A stretch of 64,000 nucleotides of DNA, from assembly GCA_900769645.1 (NCBI GenBank), contig CAAGHI010000017.1, forward strand, positions 1 to 64,000, read 5' to 3'. The notes under the pieces are model-generated. The model was given only the letters and a program-made list of their open reading frames with translations, searched no databases and had not been told where the DNA came from. The position numbers and the translations under genes were made by a program. Shown here in pieces: positions 23,078-32,699 of this stretch. This DNA comes from Candidatus Gastranaerophilales bacterium. GTDB lineage: Bacteria; Cyanobacteriota; Vampirovibrionia; Gastranaerophilales; Gastranaerophilaceae. Positions within the stretch are counted from its first letter, which is position 1, and each line of letters starts with the position of its first letter.

Positions 23078-23143
23078 TCGTCGCTCCCTACTTTGTAGAA
23101 TGACGAGAATATTTTATTTGCAGACTTAGCCTCTTTGCATCAC
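23078..23143. repeat. dispersed repeat overlapping the murJ 3' end
   Basis: CGTCGCTCCCTACTTTG, GAATGACGAGAAT and the GACTTAGCCTCTTTGCATC module. The last part encodes, on the minus strand, the final VMQRG of MurJ. Confidence 0.6.
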
Positions 23144-24721
23144 TTTCTGCAACAGTCTATTACTCAATTCCTTTGCGTATTCCATTTTGAATACTAAGTT
23201 CAAAACTGTGTAAACGCTGAAGCAAACCACTGCAACTGTGCCGATTTTAACCATTTCGAACAATGCTTTTGACAGGTGAATATATTTGTCAAAACCAAGT
23301 GCGACGCCGTAACAAATTCCTAGTGTAATTACGCCTGCGATGCACATTTTGAACAAGTTTGTGAACAAACCTTTGTAATCCATTTTTACTTTTTTGTAAA
23401 TCAATGCACCTAAAACACAAGCGTTAAATAGGGTTACAAGCGAAGTTGAAAGCGTAATTCCTCCAATTCCCATACCCATTTTGCTTATGAAAATAACGTT
23501 CAAAAGATATTTCAAAACTATTGATGAAAATGCAACAATAAACGGTGTTTTTGAATCATTAAACGAGTAATAAACCCTTGTTATTGAATCTCTGAAAACA
23601 TACGGTAATATTGAAACGGACAAGAACCAAAGAGCCTCAGTTACCATAAATGTTGCGTTTGCGTCAAATGCACCTCTTTCAAAAATTAATCTGACGGCGT
23701 CCATTCCGACTGTCAAAATACCTATGATAATCGGAATTCCTACGAAAAACAGTACCCCAACGCCTTTGTTAAAGTAGGTTTTAATCCCTTCCAAATCATT
23801 ATCTGCAACAAGTCTTGCAAAAATCGGGAACAACGGAACCAAAAACGCAGTTACTAAAATCCCGACAGGAAATTGGAAAACTCTGTTGGCATACCCGATT
23901 GCTGTCCATGCGCCTTCTGAAATCGATGATGTGAAAAACATATCGACATATATGTGAATTTGCCCGACAGTAGAACTTAAAATCGCAGGGAATAAAAGTT
24001 CCATAATCTCTTTGAAATTTGGGTTATTTGTAAATTGAAAATTTGGTTTCCACAAAAAACCGAGTTTTCTAACATTCGGATACTGGATTACGAGCTGCAA
24101 AATCGCACCAATAGTCGTTGCCCAAGCAAGCGCATAGCCTTTTTGGTCGTTCGGGGCAGCTGCCACAACAACTCCGATTATCGCTGCACTCATAATTATT
24201 GGCGACAAATTCGGTAACATAAATTGTCTGTAAATAATCAAAATTCCGTAATAAATTCCGACAATTCCGCCTATAATCAGTAGCGGAGTCATAATTTTCA
24301 AATGTTCTGCTGCCAGATTGATCATGTCTGCAGAGCCGCTAGAAATGATTAGCCCCATAATTTGACGTGGAAAAATAAACATTATGACTGACAAAATTAA
24401 GAAAAATATAGTTGTTGCAGTCATAAATGTTGAATATAGCTTGTTTACAGCTTCTTGCGGTTTTTCTTTTAAGTCAGGTATAAGTTTTGAAAACACCGCA
24501 ACTGTCGCACTATGAAAAGGTCCTCCTACTCCGCCAAGCAAAATCAAAGAGAGTGACGGGATTTGATATGCGTAATAGTATGCGTCTGAAACAAGCGACG
24601 CACCATAGTAATTTGCGATTATAATATCTCTGATAAATCCGATGAGTTTGCTCACAATAGTTACGACCGCAATTACCCATGCGGCTTTTAGTACGCTCAT
24701 TGATTTTGAATCTTTTTCCAT
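23126..24721 (-). CDS. murJ: lipid II flippase MurJ (MviN family)
   Basis: The 531-residue polytopic protein matches MurJ, which moves lipid II across the inner membrane for peptidoglycan synthesis. About 14 membrane segments are visible. The N-terminal part SKLIGFIRDIIIANYYGAS and LLGGVGGPFHSATVAVF contains the conserved first-helix region and basic residues of the central cavity. The C-terminal five residues are repeat-encoded. The ribosome site is weak (TTGGAAAT before ATG). A SpoIID-like gene lies 98 bp upstream on the same strand, consistent with a cell-wall theme. Confidence 0.92.
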   Translation of the reverse strand: MEKDSKSMSVLKAAWVIAVVTIVSKLIGFIRDIIIANYYGASLVSDAYYYAYQIPSLSLILLGGVGGPFHSATVAVFSKLIPDLKEKPQEAVNKLYSTFMTATTIFFLILSVIMFIFPRQIMGLIISSGSADMINLAAEHLKIMTPLLIIGGIVGIYYGILIIYRQFMLPNLSPIIMSAAIIGVVVAAAPNDQKGYALAWATTIGAILQLVIQYPNVRKLGFLWKPNFQFTNNPNFKEIMELLFPAILSSTVGQIHIYVDMFFTSSISEGAWTAIGYANRVFQFPVGILVTAFLVPLFPIFARLVADNDLEGIKTYFNKGVGVLFFVGIPIIIGILTVGMDAVRLIFERGAFDANATFMVTEALWFLSVSILPYVFRDSITRVYYSFNDSKTPFIVAFSSIVLKYLLNVIFISKMGMGIGGITLSTSLVTLFNACVLGALIYKKVKMDYKGLFTNLFKMCIAGVITLGICYGVALGFDKYIHLSKALFEMVKIGTVAVVCFSVYTVLNLVFKMEYAKELSNRLLQKVMQRG

Positions 24722-24818
24722 ATTTCCAATTTCTCACTTAAATTTTATTTGAATTTTGTATCACATATTTTTTTGCAAATCTGTTTTTGTGCACAGTCTT
24801 TTGCAACGATAAAGCGTC

Positions 24819-26549
24819 TTACCAAGTGTATCCGCTTTCATCTTTTTTGACAAGTTCGACGTATAGCCTCAAACCTTTTCTTGCTGAGCTGGAATAGAAT
24901 TCGTCTGAGGTAAATGTTACAGTATTTTTGCCTTGTTTAAGATATTTTGAAATATCTATTTCTACAAATCTTTTTGCCCCAAAAACCTCTTTTGGTAGCT
25001 CAAAGACTTGTTTTTGTCCGTTAATAGTAACGGCTATTGAATTTACGCCAAACTTGTTGTCTATAACAAGTTTAGCCTTTTTATCTTTTGAATAAAAACT
25101 TTGAGTTGCGCTCTGTTGACCGGCTTCTGTCGAAATAATCACAGGTTTTGTCGCAAGTGTAATTCCGGTGTAGTAATGTTGCAAAATCTTGTCATACGAA
25201 CGATGAAGTTCGGATCCCATAAATCCTGCACCATATTGGCTCATTCCGACGCCATGACCAAAACCACCGCCCCATGCGTGAACTGAAATTAGATTACCAT
25301 CTTCATCTTTTGTGTTTTCAAATACGATATTGGCACTAGGCAAAGCTTTTCCGTCTTTTGTCATAAGTCTGCGGATTACAAGTTCTTTAAAGACTTTGTA
25401 GGTTTGGGAACGGGTTACAATCTCCATTTCCATAACTTTGCCGGAGTCTCCACGGCGAACGACTTTTATCTCTACTAAATCGTCGAGTTTGTCACCTTTA
25501 TTGAAGGCTGGTTTTACAAATCCTGTTGCAGATTGTGCTACAAGTGTTGATTGGAGTGCATTTTTAAGCTCTTGTGCAGTCCAATCCCTTTCCCAACGGT
25601 AATAAGAAGATCTCATATCATAAGTGTCAGGACGAGATTTGTAGAAGGCGCTTGCTGCTTCTTCACTTTTCAATGAAGTTTGCGAAATTATGTCGGGTCT
25701 CGCTTTTAGGTACGGTTTTTCAGGAGCCGGAAAAGCTTTTGTTTTCGGATCAGAAAATGCATTGGAATAGCTTTCTGTGTAGCCACCGGCGGTTGATGAA
25801 TACTGTGCAACGATTAAATCCCAATTGTAAAGCGCCACAATCCCTTCGGTTTCGCCAACTGCCTGATTTGACAATGGACGTTCTGTGTTTGCACCAAAAT
25901 AAACTTGGCTTGCGACGGAATCAACTACATCGTAATTTGTTGATGCTTTTGTACGAGGCGAGAGCACGTAATTTCTTGCTGCAACACTTTGAGCTTTCAA
26001 GGCTTCTAACCCAAAGCTGACAGGCATTTCGTTTGGTACAACACCTTTCAAATATTCTTCAACTTCAATCATATTAACGAGGTTAAACGTTGTGTTTGTA
26101 CATTTTTTGAGTTCAAAAGCACCGTGGTAAAGAGCTTGTTTGCCGGCACGTTTTAAACCTGTTACCCCTAAAAGTCCATAGTTGCTTGTGATTTGGACTG
26201 GACCTACAACTTTTTCAGGTTGAGTGCTTTCTGGTGTGTAAATATTGAACATACCGTCTTTATAAGTAATTCGGATATTTTGGTTTGCGGGATAGCTTCC
26301 GATTAGAATTTTGTTGTCATAAATTTGAGTGTCACCAGTGCCAAAAATTGTTATGTCATTATATTGGTAAGTTCCAAAGTTTGTTGTGCCGATTCCGACT
26401 CGAACAACTTCCGACGACGGAGCATTTTGAATTACGGCTTGTTGCGCGGCTTGTAGAGTCGCTGCCGGAATTACAGGCATATATTGCGCCTGTGTCGGGG
26501 CTATTGTCATAAAGCTCATTAATATTGAAGTTAATAATATTTTTTTCAT
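24819..26549 (-). CDS. SpoIID/LytB-domain protein, secreted
   Basis: A 576-residue protein with signal peptide (KKILLTSILMSFMTIAPTQAQ) and a SpoIID domain: VEEYLKGVVPNEMPVSFGLE, ALKAQSVAARNYVLS, SSTAGGYTESYSNAF and HAWGGGFGHGVGMSQYGA. SpoIID proteins act on the glycan strands of denuded peptidoglycan (lytic transglycosylase in Bacillus) or enhance amidases. The C-terminal about 100 residues form a beta-rich domain (KKAKLVIDNKFGVNSIAVTI) not part of SpoIID. Cyanobacterial relatives have similar non-sporulation proteins. Predicted leaderless start: TATAAT 6 nt before ATG. It precedes murJ. Confidence 0.9.
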   Translation of the reverse strand: MKKILLTSILMSFMTIAPTQAQYMPVIPAATLQAAQQAVIQNAPSSEVVRVGIGTTNFGTYQYNDITIFGTGDTQIYDNKILIGSYPANQNIRITYKDGMFNIYTPESTQPEKVVGPVQITSNYGLLGVTGLKRAGKQALYHGAFELKKCTNTTFNLVNMIEVEEYLKGVVPNEMPVSFGLEALKAQSVAARNYVLSPRTKASTNYDVVDSVASQVYFGANTERPLSNQAVGETEGIVALYNWDLIVAQYSSTAGGYTESYSNAFSDPKTKAFPAPEKPYLKARPDIISQTSLKSEEAASAFYKSRPDTYDMRSSYYRWERDWTAQELKNALQSTLVAQSATGFVKPAFNKGDKLDDLVEIKVVRRGDSGKVMEMEIVTRSQTYKVFKELVIRRLMTKDGKALPSANIVFENTKDEDGNLISVHAWGGGFGHGVGMSQYGAGFMGSELHRSYDKILQHYYTGITLATKPVIISTEAGQQSATQSFYSKDKKAKLVIDNKFGVNSIAVTINGQKQVFELPKEVFGAKRFVEIDISKYLKQGKNTVTFTSDEFYSSSARKGLRLYVELVKKDESGYTW

Positions 26550-26555
26550 AACCTA

Positions 26556-26561
26556 ATTATA
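26556..26561 (-). promoter_or_regulatory. -10 element of leaderless SpoIID-like gene
   Basis: TATAAT on the minus strand ends 6 nt before ATG 26549. Confidence 0.65.
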
Positions 26562-26602
26562 TGACAAAAAAATTTTTTAAGTCTTTTCAGAATGGCGACT
26601 TG

Positions 26603-26703
26603 TTTAAGTGAATAGGTGAATAAGTTCGTAACAGATGCTATCGCACTAAAGTATATTTTTGAGCGAAGCGAACTATATGAACTTATTCACTTATTCACTT
26701 AAA
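26603..26703. repeat. word-arm inverted repeat element
   Basis: Left AAGTGAATAGGTGAATAAG with TTCGTAACAG (to 26634), right GAACTTATTCACTTATTCAC (from 26679). Core CACTAAAGTATATTTTTGAG and GCGAAGCGAACT is shared with 3170-3205. Confidence 0.8.
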
Positions 26704-26729
26704 ATAAAGCCGTTTCGCTGCTTCCCTAA

Positions 26730-29700
26730 TTAATGTCCATGACCGAATGCGGCTCTGTATCCAAGTGAGAAGATTACACCGTTTCTGCCAATGTTTCTGA
26801 ACATTGCTTGAGCATAACCTGTTGAACGCTCACCCCAACGTTTTTGAACACCAATACCGTATTGAATATATGGTTTTACAGACAATTGCGGCAAGTTTGT
26901 TTCAACTGCGTCGAATTTTGTTTTATCCATAATATTCCACATAAAATCTACACCCAAATAAGGTTGCCAACCGTCTTTCAAGTTCCCGACAAATCTTAAT
27001 CCCGGAGCAAGTTGAATTGCATTTAGTGGATCTGAATTTATTCTCAAACCTGCAGCATTCGTATAATTGAAAGTGTCAACCAATGAATATGAAATCATCA
27101 TGTGAGGTTGGATTATGAACTTGCTGTTAAATAATTCCCAGTTATACCCTGTCTTTAAAGCTGTACCGATTGACCACATTCCGAAGTCCTCTGAGCCATA
27201 CATTGTGTTTGCATCAACTCCCGAAAGCCCTGATGCAATTGTCCAACCGCCGAACCAGTTGCCTTTATACAAAGTTCCTGTCAAACCAAGTGTACCACCG
27301 TTTTGCCATAAACTATTGTGGTTAAAAACTTGGTGAGAACCGTTATAGCCAATGTACGCGCTAAATACACCATCAAAACCGTTGCGAAATTCTTTAATTG
27401 ATGTATCTCCGCCAAAGAATGTTCCATACATTACGTTAGAAACTTTTGGACCGTTTTTAAGATGTACGTTTTCAAATGATGAATAAGGTCTAGCCCATAT
27501 GCCGGCACGTTCTTCCGGAATTACACCTGAAGAAGATGCAACTGAACCGAAACCATCACCGTCATAAGCATATTTGTTGTACATTTTGAGAGCTTGGCGT
27601 TGCTCACGAGTCATAAGCATTGTCATATCCATGTTTGAAAATGCTTGATCATACGCATTCAATTGGTTAAAATATCCACCTAATTGAGCTGCAACAGGTG
27701 CAACCATAACCGCAGGGTTTATGTTTTTGTAATCGCTTGAATTTCCTCTTGTGAATTCGAAATTCCCTTGAGTTGGGTCGTAAGCTACACCATATTTGAA
27801 AAGTGGTGAATATGCAACTTCTGAAACAGTTGTTGAAATATGCGATTTTAATGAGTCATCATTTACAAAATTAATTGTAGTGTTATCGGTTTTTGCATCA
27901 CTCAAAAGGTTAATTCCGCTGACATTAAGTTTCACATCATCGTTTGCAAAGTTATATGTGTTTGCAGAAATTGTATCCATTTTGCTGTTTGCTAAATCTG
28001 CATCTACTGCAATGTTTGAATTTGCATTCAATGACAAAGCTTCGAGATTAATCGGGTTTACCGCTCCGTTTGCAACTGTTAACATACCACCGTTGAATAC
28101 GAGGGAATTGTTTCCATTTGACAAATAGTTATCATTTGAAAATCCGACCATACCAGAATTCAAATTGTATGTAACGTCTTGAATTTTGTTGTTGTGAATT
28201 GTTCTTGCGTTTTCGTTTGTCAAAGTAACAGGGTCGACAATTCCATTGTAAGTAATTGTGCCGTCACCTTTCATGGTGATTTCGTTTGCGGCATTGGTAG
28301 AGCGAATATCATTGTTAATTGTGATTGATTTTGAATTTTGGGTTGTGAGATTAATTTTTGAATTCCCTTCTCCGTCAAGATAAATTGCATTTGCGTTAAG
28401 TGCTGAACCGTCTGTTGCTTGACCTGCTGATACATTTGAAATAGTAATATCATTGTTCAACGCCGCAATATTTAAGTTCCCACCATTTTTTACGGTTAAA
28501 GCTCCTTTTGCATCTTCCGAAGTTTTAAATCCGTCAATATTAGCGTCAGTAAATTCAAGAGTTTGTCCGTCATTTATTATTATTCCTGAATTTTCGCCAC
28601 CTTTAATCGTGTAGCCGTTACCGTTTACGGATAATTTTGTTCCGCTTAAATTTCCTGTCCAACCTTTTTCTAAGCCAGAACCTGAGATTTCAATATCGTG
28701 TTGTGCAGAAAAACTTCTTTCGTCTTGCAAATTAATATTGTGTTCACCGATTTTGTCAGTTTGGTTTACTGCGAGAGTAAAGCCATCAATTTTTACGGCT
28801 TCACCGTTTTCGGTGTATCTGTCGACCGTTGCGTTTGTGTCGTTGATTTTTACTGTGTATAAGTAGTCGTTTGTAAGTACATCTAAACCGTTTTCAGGTG
28901 TTTTAATTTGCAAGTTGTCTAAGCCTGTAAGTGTAGCAGATATTGAATTTGTTCCATCTGCCATATCAGACATCATATTAACTTCTGAAAGGTTTAGAGT
29001 TCCGGACGCCGTCTTTGCCAAAATTCCATCAGCCAAAGCTTCTGATGTAACATCAACGTCGAGTTTTAGGTTTCCGTTGTTTGATGTAATGCTGTTTAAG
29101 TTCATTGCTCCCAGTTTGCCATTGCGAATATCAAGAGTTGAACCTTCCGCTAATGTTAAATCTGTTCCGTCGAGATAATTTTCTGATGATGGTTTTATTG
29201 TTCCACTGTTTACATTTACGGCTAACGCTCCAGCGTCAGGAGTAAATGCCCCGTTTAATAAAATAGTTCCTTTGGTGTTAATAGTTCCGTTTCCGGCAAT
29301 ACCACCGTTAAAAGTAATTTTTCTTCCGTCTTCTGCATAAATATTTGTAATTGATTTGTTCTGATAGATATCATTTCCTTTTTCAGCAGTGTTGCCGGAG
29401 AAAGTTACGTCTTTGTTTTTTGCAATAATTGATGCCTGTGTGTTTTCCAGACTAATTGCACCACCGTTTTTGACGGCTGTGTTGTTAATAAAATTTGAAT
29501 CTGTTATAGTCGTTGTTTCTTTGGAGTTGTCGAGGGATAGGGCGTAAATTGCACCACCGTCTTGCTCTGCTTTATTGCCAGTAAAGTCTGAATTTTTAAT
29601 ACTTTGAGTTCCAATAAGCGAATAAATAGCTCCGCCATTTCCATTTGTTTCATTATTTGTAAAACTTGCTTCTTCAATGTTCAAATCTCCCATTACAGAA

Positions 29701-30770
29701 GAAATTGCACCGCCACCAAGTCCAGAACTCTCTTCGTTTCCCTTACTGTTTTCAGCTGAAACTGTTTTGTTTGTACGGTTGTTGTAAAAATTCGAATTTT
29801 TAGCTGTTAAAGAGCTATCTGTGTAAATCGCACCGCCTGCCATATCAGATTGGTTGTTATAAAAATTAGAGTTTTGAACTGTCAAATTAGCATTAACTTT
29901 TTGCTCTGTGTCGCTGACATTTGCGATTGCACCACCAGTCCTTTGAGCTGTGTTGTTGGTAAATGTTGAATTTGAAACAGCTAAGCTTCCGGTATTGAAA
30001 ATTGCACCCCCATCGTTGGCACTATTTGAGTTGAACGAGCTTGAATTAATAGTCAACGTATTTGTGAATTGGTTGTTCATGATGGCTCCGCCACCACTGG
30101 ATTTGTCGGTTGCTTTGTTATTTTCAAATATAGAATTTTTGATTTCTTTCAAATTGGCGTTTAAAGTTAATGTTTCATTGCTAACATCACCCGTAACGAT
30201 TGCTCCACCTGCGATTTTAGCTTGGTTGTTTGTGAATTTTCCGCTAATTGAAGAAATTTCTCCAACATTTGTAATTGCTCCACCGGCACTTGTCGAGGTG
30301 TTTCTGTCAAAAATTCCGTTGATTGCTCCGATTTTTCCGCTGTTAAAAATAGCACCACCAAAGCTGTTTTCGTCAGTTGTGCTGTTATTTGTAAAAGTTG
30401 CGTTTATCGTATTAATTGTTGCAAAATTTGTTATTGCTCCACCGGCTAATGTGGCTGAATTGTTTGAATAAACTTCATTTTCTATTGCATCAATTATGCC
30501 TAAATTGTATAAGCCCCCTCCGTTATACGCTTTGTTTCCGGAATAAGTATTGTTAGTAAGGGATTTGATTGAACCGGTGTTTAATATTCCGGAACCGTAA
30601 CCGTCTTGGACATTACCTTTGGCAGAAATATCAATATTTTCAAATGTTTTACCGTTAATGGTGTCAATTTCGCCCGTGTTTGTAATTCTTTCATCAGCCG
30701 CAAAAGAAATATTAACAGACGCCAAAACCGCTGAAAGTGCCAAAGTTAATCCTAATAAACGCTTATTCAT
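26730..30770 (-). CDS. autotransporter adhesin with Pmp-like GGAI/FxxN repeats
   Basis: A 1346-residue type V secretion protein. A signal peptide (NKRLLGLTLALSAVLASVN, cleavage near SFA-A) is followed by a long parallel beta-helix passenger. Its first 440 residues repeat GGAI (12 copies, as in GGAIFNTG and GGAIYTDS) alternating with F-x-N-N (ATFTNN, SNFYNN), the twin motifs of chlamydial polymorphic membrane proteins. A second, less regular beta-helix runs to about residue 1010. The last 280 residues are an autotransporter beta-barrel (ERAGIWARPYSSFENV, GWTIASGLSG, YGIGVQKRWGERSTGY). The chain ends in HGH rather than the usual aromatic residue. GAGG precedes ATG. It likely mediates adhesion. 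Confidence 0.9.
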   Translation of the reverse strand: MNKRLLGLTLALSAVLASVNISFAADERITNTGEIDTINGKTFENIDISAKGNVQDGYGSGILNTGSIKSLTNNTYSGNKAYNGGGLYNLGIIDAIENEVYSNNSATLAGGAITNFATINTINATFTNNSTTDENSFGGAIFNSGKIGAINGIFDRNTSTSAGGAITNVGEISSISGKFTNNQAKIAGGAIVTGDVSNETLTLNANLKEIKNSIFENNKATDKSSGGGAIMNNQFTNTLTINSSSFNSNSANDGGAIFNTGSLAVSNSTFTNNTAQRTGGAIANVSDTEQKVNANLTVQNSNFYNNQSDMAGGAIYTDSSLTAKNSNFYNNRTNKTVSAENSKGNEESSGLGGGAISSVMGDLNIEEASFTNNETNGNGGAIYSLIGTQSIKNSDFTGNKAEQDGGAIYALSLDNSKETTTITDSNFINNTAVKNGGAISLENTQASIIAKNKDVTFSGNTAEKGNDIYQNKSITNIYAEDGRKITFNGGIAGNGTINTKGTILLNGAFTPDAGALAVNVNSGTIKPSSENYLDGTDLTLAEGSTLDIRNGKLGAMNLNSITSNNGNLKLDVDVTSEALADGILAKTASGTLNLSEVNMMSDMADGTNSISATLTGLDNLQIKTPENGLDVLTNDYLYTVKINDTNATVDRYTENGEAVKIDGFTLAVNQTDKIGEHNINLQDERSFSAQHDIEISGSGLEKGWTGNLSGTKLSVNGNGYTIKGGENSGIIINDGQTLEFTDANIDGFKTSEDAKGALTVKNGGNLNIAALNNDITISNVSAGQATDGSALNANAIYLDGEGNSKINLTTQNSKSITINNDIRSTNAANEITMKGDGTITYNGIVDPVTLTNENARTIHNNKIQDVTYNLNSGMVGFSNDNYLSNGNNSLVFNGGMLTVANGAVNPINLEALSLNANSNIAVDADLANSKMDTISANTYNFANDDVKLNVSGINLLSDAKTDNTTINFVNDDSLKSHISTTVSEVAYSPLFKYGVAYDPTQGNFEFTRGNSSDYKNINPAVMVAPVAAQLGGYFNQLNAYDQAFSNMDMTMLMTREQRQALKMYNKYAYDGDGFGSVASSSGVIPEERAGIWARPYSSFENVHLKNGPKVSNVMYGTFFGGDTSIKEFRNGFDGVFSAYIGYNGSHQVFNHNSLWQNGGTLGLTGTLYKGNWFGGWTIASGLSGVDANTMYGSEDFGMWSIGTALKTGYNWELFNSKFIIQPHMMISYSLVDTFNYTNAAGLRINSDPLNAIQLAPGLRFVGNLKDGWQPYLGVDFMWNIMDKTKFDAVETNLPQLSVKPYIQYGIGVQKRWGERSTGYAQAMFRNIGRNGVIFSLGYRAAFGHGH

Positions 30771-30888
30771 AATTCCTCTTCAAATCTTTTTGAATAGTTT
30801 AGAGGTCTATTCTCCATTCACTATTCACAATTCACCATTGTACCATTATAATTTTCGTTCGTGAATAAGTCAATATATTAAGCGTCAA

Positions 30889-31416
30889 TCAATGGGTGTA
30901 TTTTCTTGTCATTATAACGTTGTTGTTTTCGTCATAAGCATATTTGCCAAGCCAATGAGCAATCAATTTCCCTTGCGGGTTATAAATGAATGTTTCTTCC
31001 TTAGATACTCGTAATCCCATATTTATCAGAGCACCCGAAATAGTGTATTTGTAAGATTTGTAAGGATAATTTAAGCCGTCGCGTTCTTCAATGTGTGTCA
31101 AATGACCTGTTTTGTCATAATAAAAAACGTGGAGTTTGTCCTTATTATAAAGTACAGCGTAGCTTTCATCTGAGAAAAAAGCTAAAGCTCTATCTTGCAG
31201 ACTCAAATTTCCCAAATATGATTGTCTGATGTTTTCCTGATAATTTTTGTCAACCATATTTTCAGAAATAAGCGTGGTGTTGAGTTTAATTGCAGGCGAT
31301 TTTGTAAGTTCTTCTCTTGCGGATTCGACATTGTAGCTAACCCCACCGGAGATTATAGTTTCCGCCGAGCAAGGTAGAATTATAAACATCAAAATTACGA
31401 GAAAAATTTTACTCAT
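30889..31416 (-). CDS. exported protein with YD-like beta repeats
   Basis: The 175-residue product has a signal peptide (SKIFLVILMFIILPCSAET). The C-terminal half contains YYDKTGHLTHIEERDG and YNPQGKLIAHWLGKYAYDEN, short beta-hairpin repeats of the kind seen in RHS/MORN-like proteins. The function is unknown. The promoter is near consensus: TTGACA (31447-31452) and TAAAAT (31423-31428), both on the minus strand and 18 bp apart, and the -10 ends 6 nt before ATG, so the mRNA should be leaderless. It lies 118 bp upstream of the autotransporter in the same direction. Confidence 0.75.
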   Translation of the reverse strand: MSKIFLVILMFIILPCSAETIISGGVSYNVESAREELTKSPAIKLNTTLISENMVDKNYQENIRQSYLGNLSLQDRALAFFSDESYAVLYNKDKLHVFYYDKTGHLTHIEERDGLNYPYKSYKYTISGALINMGLRVSKEETFIYNPQGKLIAHWLGKYAYDENNNVIMTRKYTH

Positions 31417-31422
31417 ATTCTT

Positions 31423-31452
31423 ATTTTATATTGCAAGTTTTTGATTTGTCAA
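31423..31452 (-). promoter_or_regulatory. consensus promoter of leaderless exported-protein gene
   Basis: TTGACA, 18 bp, TAAAAT, 6 nt, ATG 31416 on the minus strand. Confidence 0.75.
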
Positions 31453-31508
31453 TATAATGTAAGTAAAGAAGTAAAAATAACTTAGCGGCATTCGCTGCAG
31501 TTGTTACG

Positions 31509-31606
31509 GTAGGTTGGGCATACTTGCCCAACGTCGCAAAAAAATAGTAGTAGGGGTTCTCCCCCAACATCAAAAACAGAAAGTAGGTCGGTATAGCAAT
31601 GCCGAC
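31509..31606. repeat. cluster of three REP hairpins
   Basis: REP at 31509-31532 (GTAG, GTTGGGCA/TGCCCAAC), a degraded one at 31547-31568 (GTAG, then GGGG..CCCCCAAC), and one at 31583-31606 (GTAG, GTCGGTAT/ATGCCGAC with one G-U pair). All lie in one orientation just upstream of the TSCPD gene. Confidence 0.8.
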
Positions 31607-31632
31607 AATAAAAATAAATAAGAGGAATCATT

Positions 31633-31893
31633 ATGGAAAAAGTTATTCAATACGAAACACATGGAACTTGTTGTCGCTTAATGCAAGTAAAATTCAGTGA
31701 TGATGGAACAATTGCTGATGTAGATTTTTTAGGGGGTTGCCCTGGAAATTTGCTCGGTATTAAACATCTTGTCAAAGGAATGAAAATTGATGATGTAATC
31801 GCAAAATTTTCAGGTATAAAATGTGGTGACAAGTCAACAAGCTGCCCAGATCAATTGGCAAGATGCCTAAGCGAGATCAAAGCAAAGTTGTAA
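31633..31893 (+). CDS. TSCPD-domain protein
   Basis: An 86-residue protein of the TSCPD family (TIGR03905-like): THGTCCRLMQVKF, FLGGCPGNLLGI, and GIKCGDKSTSCPDQLARCL. The conserved cysteines resemble the C-terminal zinc region found in some ribonucleotide reductases; free-standing versions have no proven role and may bind metal. GAGGA precedes ATG. It is followed 9 bp later by the frameshifted nuclease gene and may be co-transcribed with it. Confidence 0.88.
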   Translation: MEKVIQYETHGTCCRLMQVKFSDDGTIADVDFLGGCPGNLLGIKHLVKGMKIDDVIAKFSGIKCGDKSTSCPDQLARCLSEIKAKL

Positions 31894-31902
31894 GATATTT
31901 TT

Positions 31903-32699
31903 ATGAAAAAACTTGTATTTGCAATATTATTTTCATTTATATTTGCAGGTTGTGTTGAATGCAAACAGATTTTGCCTGAAAATATTGTGTTATCAACGAT
32001 TACAATTAATGCAGTTGCAACAGGCGAAAAAGGTAAAAATTTCTTTTATTGTGAAGGAACACAAAAATGTTCAACTGAAAATTTTGTAAAAGAATATTAT
32101 AAGAAATGGGGCTATAACGTAATGCGTGGCGAAGTTTCTGTTTGGCAGGATTTTATGCTTTAACTTTTTTTGATGAAATTTATTACAAGCATAATTTTGA
32201 TTTTGATGGCGATTTACCAAGACATTTTTTTGAAAATGATTATTTATATTTGAGTCGCAAAAAGATGTTTGATGATAAGTTTAATTATTTGTTGAGTGCG
32301 GATATTTCGAAGTTTATAAATAGCCAGCTTGACAAATATGCGGCGATTTCTTCAAGACTTTTGCATGATGCAAAAATTGAAAATTATATTGATTGCACTG
32401 ATTATTTTTATTCTGATGTGGTGCAAGAGTTTTTGAAACGCATTGATAATAAAACATTTGCACAAATTGTTTATAAAATTGCACAAAACCCAAACCAAAA
32501 CAGAGCCGGAATTCCAGATTATGTTGTGTGGAATGATAAGGAGATAATTTTTATAGAGGTAAAACGCCAAAATGAAAACTTGCGTGAAAAACAAATCGAA
32601 TGGGCAGAGTTTTTGAGAAAAAATAATATTCCATACAAAATTGTAAGGGTAAATTCCTATAAAAGAATAAAACTGCATAAGAAAACCAATGTTTTATAA
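31903..32699 (+). pseudogene. VRR-NUC (FAN1-like) nuclease gene, interrupted by a one-base frameshift
   Basis: Two overlapping frames form one protein. The first (31903-32163) starts like a lipoprotein (KKLVFAILFSFIFAGC) and continues FVKEYYKKWGYNVMRGEVSV; the second (in frame from about 32142 to 32699) continues ALTFFDEIYY and ends with the PD-(D/E)xK core GIPDYVVW...IFIEVKRQNENLREKQIEWA. The joined sequence parallels the C-terminal nuclease of FAN1, a structure-specific DNA repair enzyme. One extra T in GATTTTATG near 32150 would restore one frame of about 265 residues. It may be a pseudogene, a sequencing error or a variable tract. The N-terminal signal-like start is odd for a DNA repair enzyme. 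Confidence 0.75.

Noticed and set aside
29950..30471. 173-codon open frame antisense to the autotransporter
   Set aside because: Low-complexity mirror of the GGAI repeats; no start signals.
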